From Vulcanimicrobiota bacterium (GTDB lineage: Bacteria > Vulcanimicrobiota > Vulcanimicrobiia > Vulcanimicrobiales > Vulcanimicrobiaceae): DNA of 6,413 nucleotides. Below the pieces are notes generated by a model, which saw only the letters and a list, made by a program, of their open reading frames with translations, did not search any database and was not told the origin of the DNA. Where the stretch lies: NCBI GenBank assembly GCA_027306845.1, contig DAHUYY010000110.1:1-6413 (forward strand). The letters run 5' to 3'. The position numbers and the translations under genes are program-made. Shown piece by piece: positions 1-5,588 of the stretch (the stretch's first letter is position 1; the number at the start of each line of letters is the position of its first letter).

Positions 1-2
1 CG

Positions 3-1283
3 CAACGCTTCGCCTGGATCACCGACAACTACCTCAACGTGCTCGCCCTCAACGAGGCACTCGCAACCCAATATCGCCCGCAGCGCCCGCCGACGAAGAT
101 CGCGGAGCTTTGGGGCGAGAACGAGACCTGCGACCTCATCTCCGGGGCCCATCGTTGCGCGCTCGAGGGGAAGCAGATTCGCCTGGAAGTCGAGGCACTC
201 GGGCAGGTGCTGCTCTTCGAACTCGAGCCGCTGCGCTCGCCCGCCGGGGAGATCGTCGGCACGAGCGGTCGCGCCCGTCCCATCGAGCCAACGGAGCTGC
301 CGGTTGCGGCACCCGAAGATCCGCTCGTTGAAGAGATCGCCCAGCTAGGCAGCTGGCGTTACGAGTATTCGGCGCGCGCCTTGCAGCCGTCGCTTGGGCT
401 CCTCCGCCTCCTCGGGCTCCCGCCGACGAGCGACGTCGGCGATATCCGCGCCTTCGACCATCCCGACGATCGGGCGCTCGTTCGCGCCGCGATCGAGGCA
501 TCGGGCGACACCTACGAAGTCGAGCATCGCATCATCCGCCATGACGGCGAGCAGCGACACGTTCGCGAACGCGCGACGACGATTCGCGACGCACATGGTT
601 TCTCGGTCGCTCGCGTCGGCACGATGCTCGATATTACGGCGATAAAACTGCGCGAATCGTGGCTGCGCGAGCTAGCCAACGTCGACAGCCTCACCGGGTT
701 AGGGAACCGCCGATTGCTCGAAGAGCGGCTCGGTGCTGCGATCATGCGCTCCGAACGCTTCACGCATTCATGCGCCGTGCTTTTCATCGATATCGACGAT
801 TTCAAAGGCGTCAACGATACCTACGGCCACGCGGTCGGCGATGCGTATCTCGTCGAGTTTGCGCTCCGACTCGCGCGCAACGTTCGCGCTTCCGATACCG
901 TAACGCGGCTCGCCGGCGACGAATTTGTTATCGTGCTCGAAGATTTGGAAAACGAACGCGCGGCTACCGAGGCCGCAGAAAAGATCGCCGCCGTCTTGCG
1001 CGAACCGCTCGCCGTCGGCACGTTAAAGATCGAGGTGCGCGCGAGTATCGGCCTCGCCGTCTCGCCGCGCGATGGCGAGAGCGTCAAAGAACTGCTCGAA
1101 CGCGCCGACCTCGCGATGTACGAGGCGAAGCGTCGCGGAGGAGCCGGTGTCGGTATCGGAGGCGGCCGCCTCTTGGCGAAGAAAGTAGCGGCATGGTCGC
1201 CGACATTGATCGAGGGAAAAATCTCCTCTTCGAAGGACCGGCCTCGCTACGGCACCCAACCGAACGTATCGCATTCTTCCTAA
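3..1283 (+). CDS. PAS-PAS-GGDEF diguanylate cyclase, 5'-partial
   Basis: Predicted to make cyclic di-GMP from two GTP. The reading frame is open from the left edge (it begins QRFAWITDNYLNVLALNEA), so the true start lies outside; the GTG at 39 is internal. The visible 426 residues hold a PAS-like region (about 1-95), a second PAS domain with the typical HPDD stretch (about 112-215), and a GGDEF domain (about 225-385) opening with DSLTGLGNRR. The metal/nucleotide residues are visible in FIDIDDFKGVND. The signature is AGDEF (912-926) rather than GGDEF, a variant known in active cyclases. An RASD inhibitory I-site lies exactly five residues before it, so product feedback inhibition is likely. The domain ends in the usual MYEAKRRG. 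No membrane segment is seen in the visible part. The last 30 or so codons overlap the next gene and look unlike a conserved domain. Family is certain; enzymatic activity is probable. Confidence 0.93.
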   Translation, partial: QRFAWITDNYLNVLALNEALATQYRPQRPPTKIAELWGENETCDLISGAHRCALEGKQIRLEVEALGQVLLFELEPLRSPAGEIVGTSGRARPIEPTELPVAAPEDPLVEEIAQLGSWRYEYSARALQPSLGLLRLLGLPPTSDVGDIRAFDHPDDRALVRAAIEASGDTYEVEHRIIRHDGEQRHVRERATTIRDAHGFSVARVGTMLDITAIKLRESWLRELANVDSLTGLGNRRLLEERLGAAIMRSERFTHSCAVLFIDIDDFKGVNDTYGHAVGDAYLVEFALRLARNVRASDTVTRLAGDEFVIVLEDLENERAATEAAEKIAAVLREPLAVGTLKIEVRASIGLAVSPRDGESVKELLERADLAMYEAKRRGGAGVGIGGGRLLAKKVAAWSPTLIEGKISSSKDRPRYGTQPNVSHSS

Positions 1284-2686
1284 CCCTTCTCTGGGCATTT
1301 CCGGTCGCCGCGATCGTCGGCGTCTTCATTCACTTCTCCGTCGGGCTCGCGCAGGTCGCGCTCTTCGTCGTCGGCGCGATGGTCTTCATTACGTTCGCAC
1401 GCGGCCGCCTGATCGGCTCCAGCGTCCTGATCCACGAAGCGCAAAACCCCGAGATCTTCGCCATCGTCAAGCGCCAATGCGCGGCGCTGGGCCTACCGCT
1501 CCCGCTGGTCTTCGTCCGTCAAGATCCCTTGGTTCCGGCCGCGGCGATCGGCTTCGGCGAACCATATTCGCTCGTGCTCTCGAGCGAATATTTAGAAGAG
1601 CTCCGCGAAGACGAGCTCTCGTTCGTTATCGGGCGCCAACTCGGGCACATTGCAGCCGGCCACGTCCGCTACCAATCATTGCTCAGCGTGAACGGGAACG
1701 AAAATGCGCTCGTCTCGTTGATTTTCGGGCCCTGGCTGCGGCGCTGCGAATTAACGTGCGATAAGGTCGGCCTGATCTGCTGCGGTTCGCTCGATGCCGC
1801 CTCGCGAGCGATTGCCATCCTGGCGTTACGCGGGTTCGGGCGTCAGGTCGATCTCCGCAGCTTCGCGACGCAACAGGCTTCCATCGGCGACGACACGGTG
1901 CTGAAATGGGGCGAATGGCTCGGCTCGGAGCCGTACGCGACCCGCCGCATCGCCGAGTTGACGAGCTTTGCCGCGAGCGCCCAGTACGTGCGCTACGAGG
2001 AATGGTTCCTTCGCACCGAGGCGGTCGCGCCGATACCACTCCCGCTTCCGGGAAGCCGCCGGCTCGACCGCGGCGATCTCGCCGGGAGGGGGCGTCGAAT
2101 TCTCGCCGCCGCGATCGACGTTGTCGTTTTACTCGCGGCGAGTTCTTATTTTACGCCGCGCGCAACGCCGCGATCGACGAAACTTCCCCCTGCCGTCATC
2201 ATGAACGGGCTGCCGAACGGGGCCAACGTGAATCTCGGCCCACTGAGCGTCAAAATTCCCGCCGAAAAAACCGCGCCGGTCGCAACGAGCGCGCCGACCC
2301 CGGTTCCAAGCGCAAGCCCGACGCCTTCGCCGCAAGATCTCATAAACCGCGCGACGGCGCGCCTTCACGATGCATGGAATCGAGCGCTGCTCGATCTATT
2401 CACGCGTTCGCTATCGTTCGGTCTTGTGTCGTTTCTCTATTTCACGCTCTTGATCGCAGTCGTCGGGCAGAGTTTCGGCATGATGATCGCCGGGCTACGC
2501 GTCTCTGCGCTCGATCTCCGGCGGCCGAGTTTCGGCCAAGCGCTCGCCCGCGGAATCTTGATCGGCATGTTCCACTGGCCGATCGCAGCGCTCTCCCCGT
2601 TTACGACGTGCTGGTTCCACGACTGGCTCACCAAGACGCGCGTCGTAGCGGGCGAACGCCTTATCGCGCGCGTCGCAAACGGTTAA
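1193..2686 (+). CDS. M48-like peptidase-RDD membrane fusion protein with degenerate HExxH
   Basis: 497 residues. The frame is open far upstream, but that part is an out-of-frame shadow of the cyclase; ATG 1193 is the first codon giving a sensible N-terminus, so the gene overlaps the cyclase by 91 bp. No strong ribosome site is seen, which suits translational coupling. Two membrane helices lie at about 26-68. An M48-like domain follows (about 75-275), with the usual peptidase block written FVIGRQLGHIAAGH. At the zinc motif the first His and catalytic Glu are Arg148 and Gln149, and only His152 remains. The expected third ligand motif is present as E186-LTC-D190. A loop and an RDD membrane domain follow (about 298-497) with RRILAAAID, GQSFGMMIAGLRV and HDWLTKTRVV. 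Two RDD helices are separated by a Pro/Ser/Thr-rich insert (about 320-380). M48 enzymes act in membrane protein quality control; with this motif, proteolysis is doubtful and a pseudoprotease or scaffold role is the inference. Confidence 0.85.
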   Translation: MVADIDRGKNLLFEGPASLRHPTERIAFFLTLLWAFPVAAIVGVFIHFSVGLAQVALFVVGAMVFITFARGRLIGSSVLIHEAQNPEIFAIVKRQCAALGLPLPLVFVRQDPLVPAAAIGFGEPYSLVLSSEYLEELREDELSFVIGRQLGHIAAGHVRYQSLLSVNGNENALVSLIFGPWLRRCELTCDKVGLICCGSLDAASRAIAILALRGFGRQVDLRSFATQQASIGDDTVLKWGEWLGSEPYATRRIAELTSFAASAQYVRYEEWFLRTEAVAPIPLPLPGSRRLDRGDLAGRGRRILAAAIDVVVLLAASSYFTPRATPRSTKLPPAVIMNGLPNGANVNLGPLSVKIPAEKTAPVATSAPTPVPSASPTPSPQDLINRATARLHDAWNRALLDLFTRSLSFGLVSFLYFTLLIAVVGQSFGMMIAGLRVSALDLRRPSFGQALARGILIGMFHWPIAALSPFTTCWFHDWLTKTRVVAGERLIARVANG

Positions 2687-3123
2687 GGCGACGTCGCAGC
2701 GCTCGCCCTGCAGCCGTTGTGCAAGCGGGTGAGGTAATTAAATAACCCGATCGTTGCGACGATCTCTTCGAAGCCATCGCTGCCGGCGTTCTGCAATAGT
2801 GCCGCGCGGAGATTCTCCGGCAGCGCGCGCGCTTCGCGCGTGAGCGCCACCGTCGCAGCTAAAGCGGCGCGCTCGAGGCTCGAAAAGCGCGAACTCGTCG
2901 CGTAATTTGAAAGATCGTGAAGGGTCGCTTCATCGACGCCGAGGCGCTTTGCCAAAGCGCCGTGGACGTCCATTCAATACTCGCACGCATTGAGCCACGC
3001 AACCATCACGCCGACGAGCTCTTTAACGCGCCGATCGATACTGCCGCTCTCAAGCAACGCCGAAACGTGAGCGTCGAGCGTCGCACGCGCAGAGGCGTGC
3101 CCGCCCAACGGCGGTGCGCTCAC
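2683..3123 (-). CDS. AhpD/carboxymuconolactone decarboxylase-family selenoprotein (TGA = Sec50)
   Basis: Predicted 146-residue cytoplasmic thiol/selenol redox protein of the AhpD-like fold, a family that includes peroxiredoxin-system reductases and peroxidases. Read through one in-frame TGA (2976-2974), the sequence is continuous in family character. Before it comes RRVKELVGVMVAWLNACEY, after it MDVHGALAKRLGV. The family active site is C-x-x-C-x-x-x-H; here it is C47-E-Y-[TGA]50-M-D-V-H54, so the stop stands precisely at the second redox cysteine. A SECIS-like hairpin follows. The start is GTG 3123, chosen because its GTGA overlaps the stop of the upstream regulator gene and because an in-frame TAA lies 17 codons further upstream with no better start between. 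Codon choice before the TGA matches that after it, which argues for a live frame. Substrate is unknown. The alternative is a nonsense mutation or sequencing error of TGC/TGT. The 3' end overlaps the stop codon of the convergent M48-like gene. Confidence 0.82.
2943..2976 (-). promoter_or_regulatory. Bacterial SECIS-like element with its UGA codon
   Basis: Reading the minus strand, the TGA (2976-2974) is followed by 12 nt and then a perfect 8-bp hairpin, GGCGCTTT-GGC-AAAGCGCC (2961-2943). The loop is the triplet GGC, and its first nucleotide is 20 nt after the TGA. Published bacterial SECIS descriptions ask for a hairpin inside the coding region just after UGA, an apical loop roughly 16-37 nt downstream, and a G among the first two loop nucleotides; all three are met. 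A weaker outer pairing GACG/CGTC (2970-2967 with 2938-2935) could extend it across an internal loop. This hairpin would bind SelB and direct selenocysteine insertion. The bulged U of the E. coli fdhF element is not evident. Confidence 0.75.
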
Positions 3124-4529
3124 GAAGAGACGCGCGGGGCCGAGCGATAGATGGGAAAATTACGCAGGCTATCGAAGCGCGGGTCCATCTCGAACGCAAG
3201 GTGCGTCGCGGCGCCGGCATGCGCGAGTACCGCCAACGCGCGCCCGCGTTTCCCGAGCGCGGCAAACGCAAACGCCAAGTCATCGCGCCCCACGTCGTGC
3301 ACGTCGGCACGCGCGAGCGCAAGTTCGTGTTGCGCGAGGGCGCGCTTCCCTTCGCGCGCGTACAGATCGGCGAGCAGCGCCGCGCCTTCATTTCGGCAAC
3401 TCATACACCGGGTCGAAAAGGCTTGAAATGTCGCGGCCGCCGAGCGATTTTTCCCGAGCGCTTCCTGCGCCAAGCCGATGGTCGTCATCGTGTCGAGGCG
3501 ATGCGGATCGAGATCGAGTGCCTGGTGTGCGTAGGCGATTGCCTGGTGGAAATGCCGGTCGAAATACGCCGCTTGCGCGAGCCAGGCCGTCGTCGCAGTG
3601 GAGAGCGGATCGAGCCGAGCCGCGAGCCGAAGATCGCGATAACCGGCGGCAGCATCGCCGTTGTTCAGGCGCAGGATGCCGAGCCATTCACGCGCCGGCG
3701 CATCCTTCGGCGCCAGCTTTACCGCTTTCTGGAGCAGGTGGTTCGCACTTGGAAAATGCCGACGGTCGAGCGCGATCGCACCGAGCGCGGCATAGGCCTC
3801 ACCGGCTTTAGGATCGAGCGCGAGCGCCTTCTTTGCGTATTTCCCGGCCGCATCATAATCCCGCGCCGGAACGCCATACCCGTAATCGCCCATCATCGCC
3901 TCGGCGGAGGCGAGGGCTTCGTAACCACGCGGATCCTGCGGCGCGAGGGCGACGACCCGGTGAAAGTAGGCAAGGCTGCGCAGGAGGCTCGTCTGGCTCC
4001 GTTCGTTCCAGTAGTAGCGCCCCAGCGCGTAGAGGCGCTGCGCGGTCGGCGGAAGGGCGCGGGTCTGGGCGTCGCCGCGGAGTGCGACGAGCCGGAGAGC
4101 GGCCGCTCCCAGCAGCAACGCGACGGCAAGGGCAGCGGCCGAGGGCAGCCACCGGCGCCGAACGGCGGGGAGAGCGTGGGTGGGTTGCACCGGCGCGAGC
4201 GGGGCCGTCGCCGCGGCGGCCGGCGCCTCGAGCGCTGCGACGAAGCGGTATCCACGCCGGGGAAGCGTCTCGATGACCTCGCCCTCCCAGTGGGCGCGCA
4301 TCGTTTTGCGCAGCACGTAGACATTCTGGGAGAGGCTTGCCTCCTCGATAAAGCCCTCGGGCCAGATCCGGCCGAGCAACTCTTTCTTCGCTAGGATTTC
4401 ACCGGGGCGCTCGGCGAGCGCGAGCAGCGTTTCCACCACCTTGGGCCCCAAGGCGAGCTGGATTCCGTCCGCGCTGAGAACCAGCCGCTCGACGTCCAGC
4501 TCGAACGGGCCGAAAACGAGTCGTTCCAC
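3120..4529 (-). CDS. CadC-like membrane winged-helix regulator with TPR sensor domain
   Basis: 469 residues. Residues about 3-100 form an OmpR/PhoB-type winged helix (Trans_reg_C), with LGPKVVETLLALAERPGEIL, LLGRIWPEGFIEEASLSQNV and the terminal wing ETLPRRGYRFVA. An Ala/Pro-rich linker follows, then one hydrophobic segment at about 127-150 preceded by RRR. By the positive-inside rule this puts the winged helix in the cytoplasm and the rest outside, as in CadC/ToxR. Residues about 160-440 are TPR-like helical repeats (for example YAKKALALDPKAGEAYAALG and LLQKAVKLAPKDAPAREWLG). The protein has only two cysteines, in C375-M-S-C378. The start is GTG 4529, with a Shine-Dalgarno-like GGTGAGGT (4544-4537) seven nt upstream. 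The stop TGA overlaps the selenoprotein start as GTGA. It probably senses a stimulus outside the membrane or through a bound protein and regulates nearby genes; the target is not known. Confidence 0.9.
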   Translation of the reverse strand: MERLVFGPFELDVERLVLSADGIQLALGPKVVETLLALAERPGEILAKKELLGRIWPEGFIEEASLSQNVYVLRKTMRAHWEGEVIETLPRRGYRFVAALEAPAAAATAPLAPVQPTHALPAVRRRWLPSAAALAVALLLGAAALRLVALRGDAQTRALPPTAQRLYALGRYYWNERSQTSLLRSLAYFHRVVALAPQDPRGYEALASAEAMMGDYGYGVPARDYDAAGKYAKKALALDPKAGEAYAALGAIALDRRHFPSANHLLQKAVKLAPKDAPAREWLGILRLNNGDAAAGYRDLRLAARLDPLSTATTAWLAQAAYFDRHFHQAIAYAHQALDLDPHRLDTMTTIGLAQEALGKNRSAAATFQAFSTRCMSCRNEGAALLADLYAREGKRALAQHELALARADVHDVGRDDLAFAFAALGKRGRALAVLAHAGAATHLAFEMDPRFDSLRNFPIYRSAPRVSS

Positions 4530-4641
4530 GAAAGTTACCTCACCTATAGTACGCTTGCTTCCACCTCAACGTTTCACTCCCCCCGGCTTTCACGGCGCCG
4601 CCGGCCCCCCGAGGAGGCGAAAGCGGGGCGGCCGGGGCCGG

Positions 4642-4678
4642 GCCCGCTGCGCCCCAGCTTCACGACGCCCGCTGCGCC
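4642..4678. repeat. 12-bp direct repeat pair GCCCGCTGCGCC
   Basis: The 12-mer GCCCGCTGCGCC occurs exactly at 4642-4653 and at 4667-4678, 25 bp apart, upstream of the regulator gene. Two exact copies within 40 bp are unlikely by chance even in GC-rich DNA. It may be a protein-binding site or a remnant of a local duplication. Confidence 0.6.
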
Positions 4679-4741
4679 GATTCGCAGAGAAGACCGACGT
4701 AGGTCGCGCTATGCTGCGTATATTTTCCCGTCTTTACGCGC

Positions 4742-4773
4742 GAATGTCACACGTTATTCATCATACATTCATC
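4742..4773. promoter_or_regulatory. Candidate winged-helix operator: 11-bp-phased direct repeats plus inverted repeat
   Basis: ATTCATC occurs at 4756-4762 and again at 4767-4773, exactly 11 bp apart. OmpR/PhoB-family winged helices commonly bind direct repeats at this spacing, and the neighbouring divergent gene encodes such a domain. A weaker third copy (TGTCACA, 4745-4751) is in the same phase. GAATGT (4742-4747) and ACATTC (4765-4770) also form an inverted repeat over the same bases, so a dyad-binding protein is an alternative. Binding by the adjacent regulator is inferred. Confidence 0.45.
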
Positions 4774-4807
4774 TGCGGTAATTATTCTTTCGAGGTGAAA
4801 CAAATAT

Positions 4808-4823
4808 CGTAGAGTGCACGTAG
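4808..4823. repeat. Short 11-bp-phased direct repeat CGTAG
   Basis: CGTAG occurs at 4808-4812 and 4819-4823 with 11-bp spacing, between the main operator candidate and the small peptide gene. At five bases it could be chance; the matching helical phase is the reason to list it. Confidence 0.25.
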
Positions 4824-4836
4824 TAGGGGATGTACG

Positions 4837-4856
4837 TTAGCGCTGCGATTCGCTAA
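4837..4856 (+). promoter_or_regulatory. Hairpin in the leader of the small peptide gene
   Basis: TTAGCG (4837-4842) and CGCTAA (4851-4856) form a 6-bp stem with an 8-nt loop, ending 28 nt before the peptide's ATG and just upstream of its ribosome site. It could stabilise the message or affect initiation. Confidence 0.35.
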
Positions 4857-4884
4857 GAGCGACGCGAAAACGAAAGGGATATTT

Positions 4885-5043
4885 ATGAAAGCGACTTCGG
4901 AAACTACCACGCCGGTAGTCGAAGTAACAGAGCCGGTGATCTCGATGACGCGCGTCATTGCAACGACGCAGTTCGGGACGGGATTCAGTGGCTGGGGCCC
5001 GCGCGTATCGGGCTTCTCCGCCGTACTCAAACGGCTGAATTAA
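4885..5043 (+). CDS. Small peptide, 52 residues, unknown function
   Basis: Not recognised as a known family. ATG 4885 is preceded by AAAGGGAT with a suitable gap, a convincing ribosome site. The N-terminal part (1-31) is rich in Thr, Val and Glu (for example SETTTPVVEVTEP). The C-terminal part (30-52) is rich in Gly, Ser and aromatics and has a partial internal repeat, GTGFSGWGP then RVSGFSAV, ending KRLN with a basic tail. There is no cysteine, no signal peptide and no long hydrophobic helix. This two-part layout resembles a leader plus core as in ribosomally made modified peptides, or a signalling peptide, but no modifying enzyme or exporter gene is in the window. It stands alone, with a repeat-bearing promoter region on one side and a hairpin cluster on the other, divergent from a TPR regulator. 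Many codons match the local G/C-ending preference, supporting reality. A gene caller with a length cutoff would miss it. Confidence 0.6.
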   Translation: MKATSETTTPVVEVTEPVISMTRVIATTQFGTGFSGWGPRVSGFSAVLKRLN

Positions 5044-5062
5044 CGACGACGCGTCGATAAAG

Positions 5063-5224
5063 TTTCCCTCGGCAACGGCTTGCCGCTGACGAGGGGAAAT
5101 GGGTGCGAGCGACCTCCACCGCGCGCACCCAAACCCTCCTTCAGGAGAGTGCAGCAGGTCATAGGGGAACGATCGAATGGTCGTTCCCCTATGATTTTCA
5201 GCCGACGTTGCGAAACTTCGGCTG
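5063..5224 (+). other. Cluster of consecutive hairpins (possible structured RNA)
   Basis: The gap between the small peptide and the ybjQ-like gene is almost all inverted repeats. They are TTTCCCT/AGGGGAAA (5063-5069 with 5092-5099, one bulge) enclosing CGGCAA-CGGC-TTGCCG (5070-5085); TGGGTGCG/CGCACCCA (5100-5107 with 5124-5131); a small CTCC-TTCA-GGAG (5136-5147); the strong terminator-like stem at 5159-5194; and CAGCCGA/TCGGCTG (5199-5205 with 5218-5224). The pieces abut with little unpaired sequence. This could be the folded 3' end of the peptide message, a small RNA processed from it, or a leader of the downstream gene. I matched it to no named RNA family. Confidence 0.45.
5159..5198 (+). 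terminator. Intrinsic terminator candidate, perfect 14-bp stem
   Basis: TCATAGGGGAACGA (5159-5172) pairs perfectly with TCGTTCCCCTATGA (5181-5194) around an 8-nt loop, followed directly by TTTT (5195-5198). It would end transcription of the small peptide gene. The T run is short, and because the stem is symmetric it could equally be a protein-binding palindrome or a repeat element. Confidence 0.6.
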
Positions 5225-5261
5225 CGCACGCATGGTAGAACGGCCAGAATGGAGGGTTCGC

Positions 5262-5585
5262 ATGCTTGTCGTTACAACGCCCACGGTCGCCGGAGCGCGC
5301 ATTCGGGAGATGAAAGGCCAAGTCTTCGGCATCGTCGTTCGCAGTCGGGGCCTCGGCGGAAATATCATGGCCGGCCTTCGCTCGCTCGGCGGCGGTGAGA
5401 TCACCGAATATACCGAGATGCTCGAAGAGGCTCGCCGCCATGCGCTCGACCGCATGGTTCAGAACGCGCAAAGCATGGGCGCGAATGCCGTGCTCGCCAT
5501 GCGTTTCGATTCGTCGGAACTCGGACAGATGATGAGCGAGATCGTCGCCTACGGCACGGCGTGCATCATCGAGCCGGAGGCGTAA
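5262..5585 (+). CDS. ybjQ: UPF0145 / YbjQ family protein
   Basis: 107 residues, the usual length for this small cytoplasmic family (Pfam YbjQ_1, described as a putative heavy-metal-binding domain that assembles into oligomers; its physiological role is not settled). Family blocks are clear: GGEITEYTEMLEEARRHALD (44-63), then GANAVLAMRFD (73-83) and EIVAYGTACIIE (93-104). The start is ATG 5262 because GGAGGG (5251-5256) lies five nt upstream and the protein then begins MLVVTTPTVAG as is normal. The frame is open further upstream, including an ATG at 5232, but that stretch runs through the hairpin cluster and does not look coding. The next gene starts three bases after this stop, so the two are one transcription unit. 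Confidence 0.92.
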   Translation: MLVVTTPTVAGARIREMKGQVFGIVVRSRGLGGNIMAGLRSLGGGEITEYTEMLEEARRHALDRMVQNAQSMGANAVLAMRFDSSELGQMMSEIVAYGTACIIEPEA

Positions 5586-5588
5586 GCA

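Larger units (their letters stand above)
4530..4884. other. Divergent intergenic regulatory region
   Basis: This 355-bp gap separates the minus-strand regulator from the plus-strand small peptide gene, and no credible gene was found in it. The regulator-proximal half (about 4580-4680) is extremely GC-rich and can fold: CCGGCCCC (4601-4608) pairs with GGGGCCGG (4634-4641). The peptide-proximal half (about 4720-4815) turns sharply AT-rich, as expected for a promoter and operator. No pair of standard -35/-10 boxes is convincing in either direction. Repeats and inverted repeats are listed separately. Confidence 0.6.

Noticed and set aside
659..1192. N-terminal extension of the M48-like reading frame
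   Set aside because: It is an Arg-rich translation of the GGDEF coding region in another frame; the recognisable protein begins near 1193.
2683..2973. A 96-codon gene on the minus strand starting at the ATG directly after the TGA
   Set aside because: It lacks the catalytic cysteine region, has no ribosome site, and the frame continues family-like upstream through the TGA; it is the 3' part of the selenoprotein gene.
2683..3123. Pseudogene interpretation of the AhpD-like gene
   Set aside because: There is a single disruption only, placed at the redox cysteine and followed by a SECIS-like hairpin, with intact coding character on both sides; kept as an alternative but less likely.
3114..4394. 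426-codon open frame on the plus strand opposite the regulator
   Set aside because: It is Arg/Gly-rich without domain features and lies antisense to a clear winged-helix/TPR gene; typical shadow frame in GC-rich DNA.
4543..4551. TACTATA as a -10 box for the regulator gene
   Set aside because: Transcription would begin inside the ribosome site and no -35 box sits at a good distance.
5070..5085. Guanidine-II (mini-ykkC) riboswitch, because the loop region reads ACGG
   Set aside because: Only one such loop is present; the class needs two matching hairpins.
5103..5261. Upstream extension of the YbjQ-like protein
   Set aside because: It passes through the hairpin cluster; the ideal ribosome site and family length fix the start at 5262.
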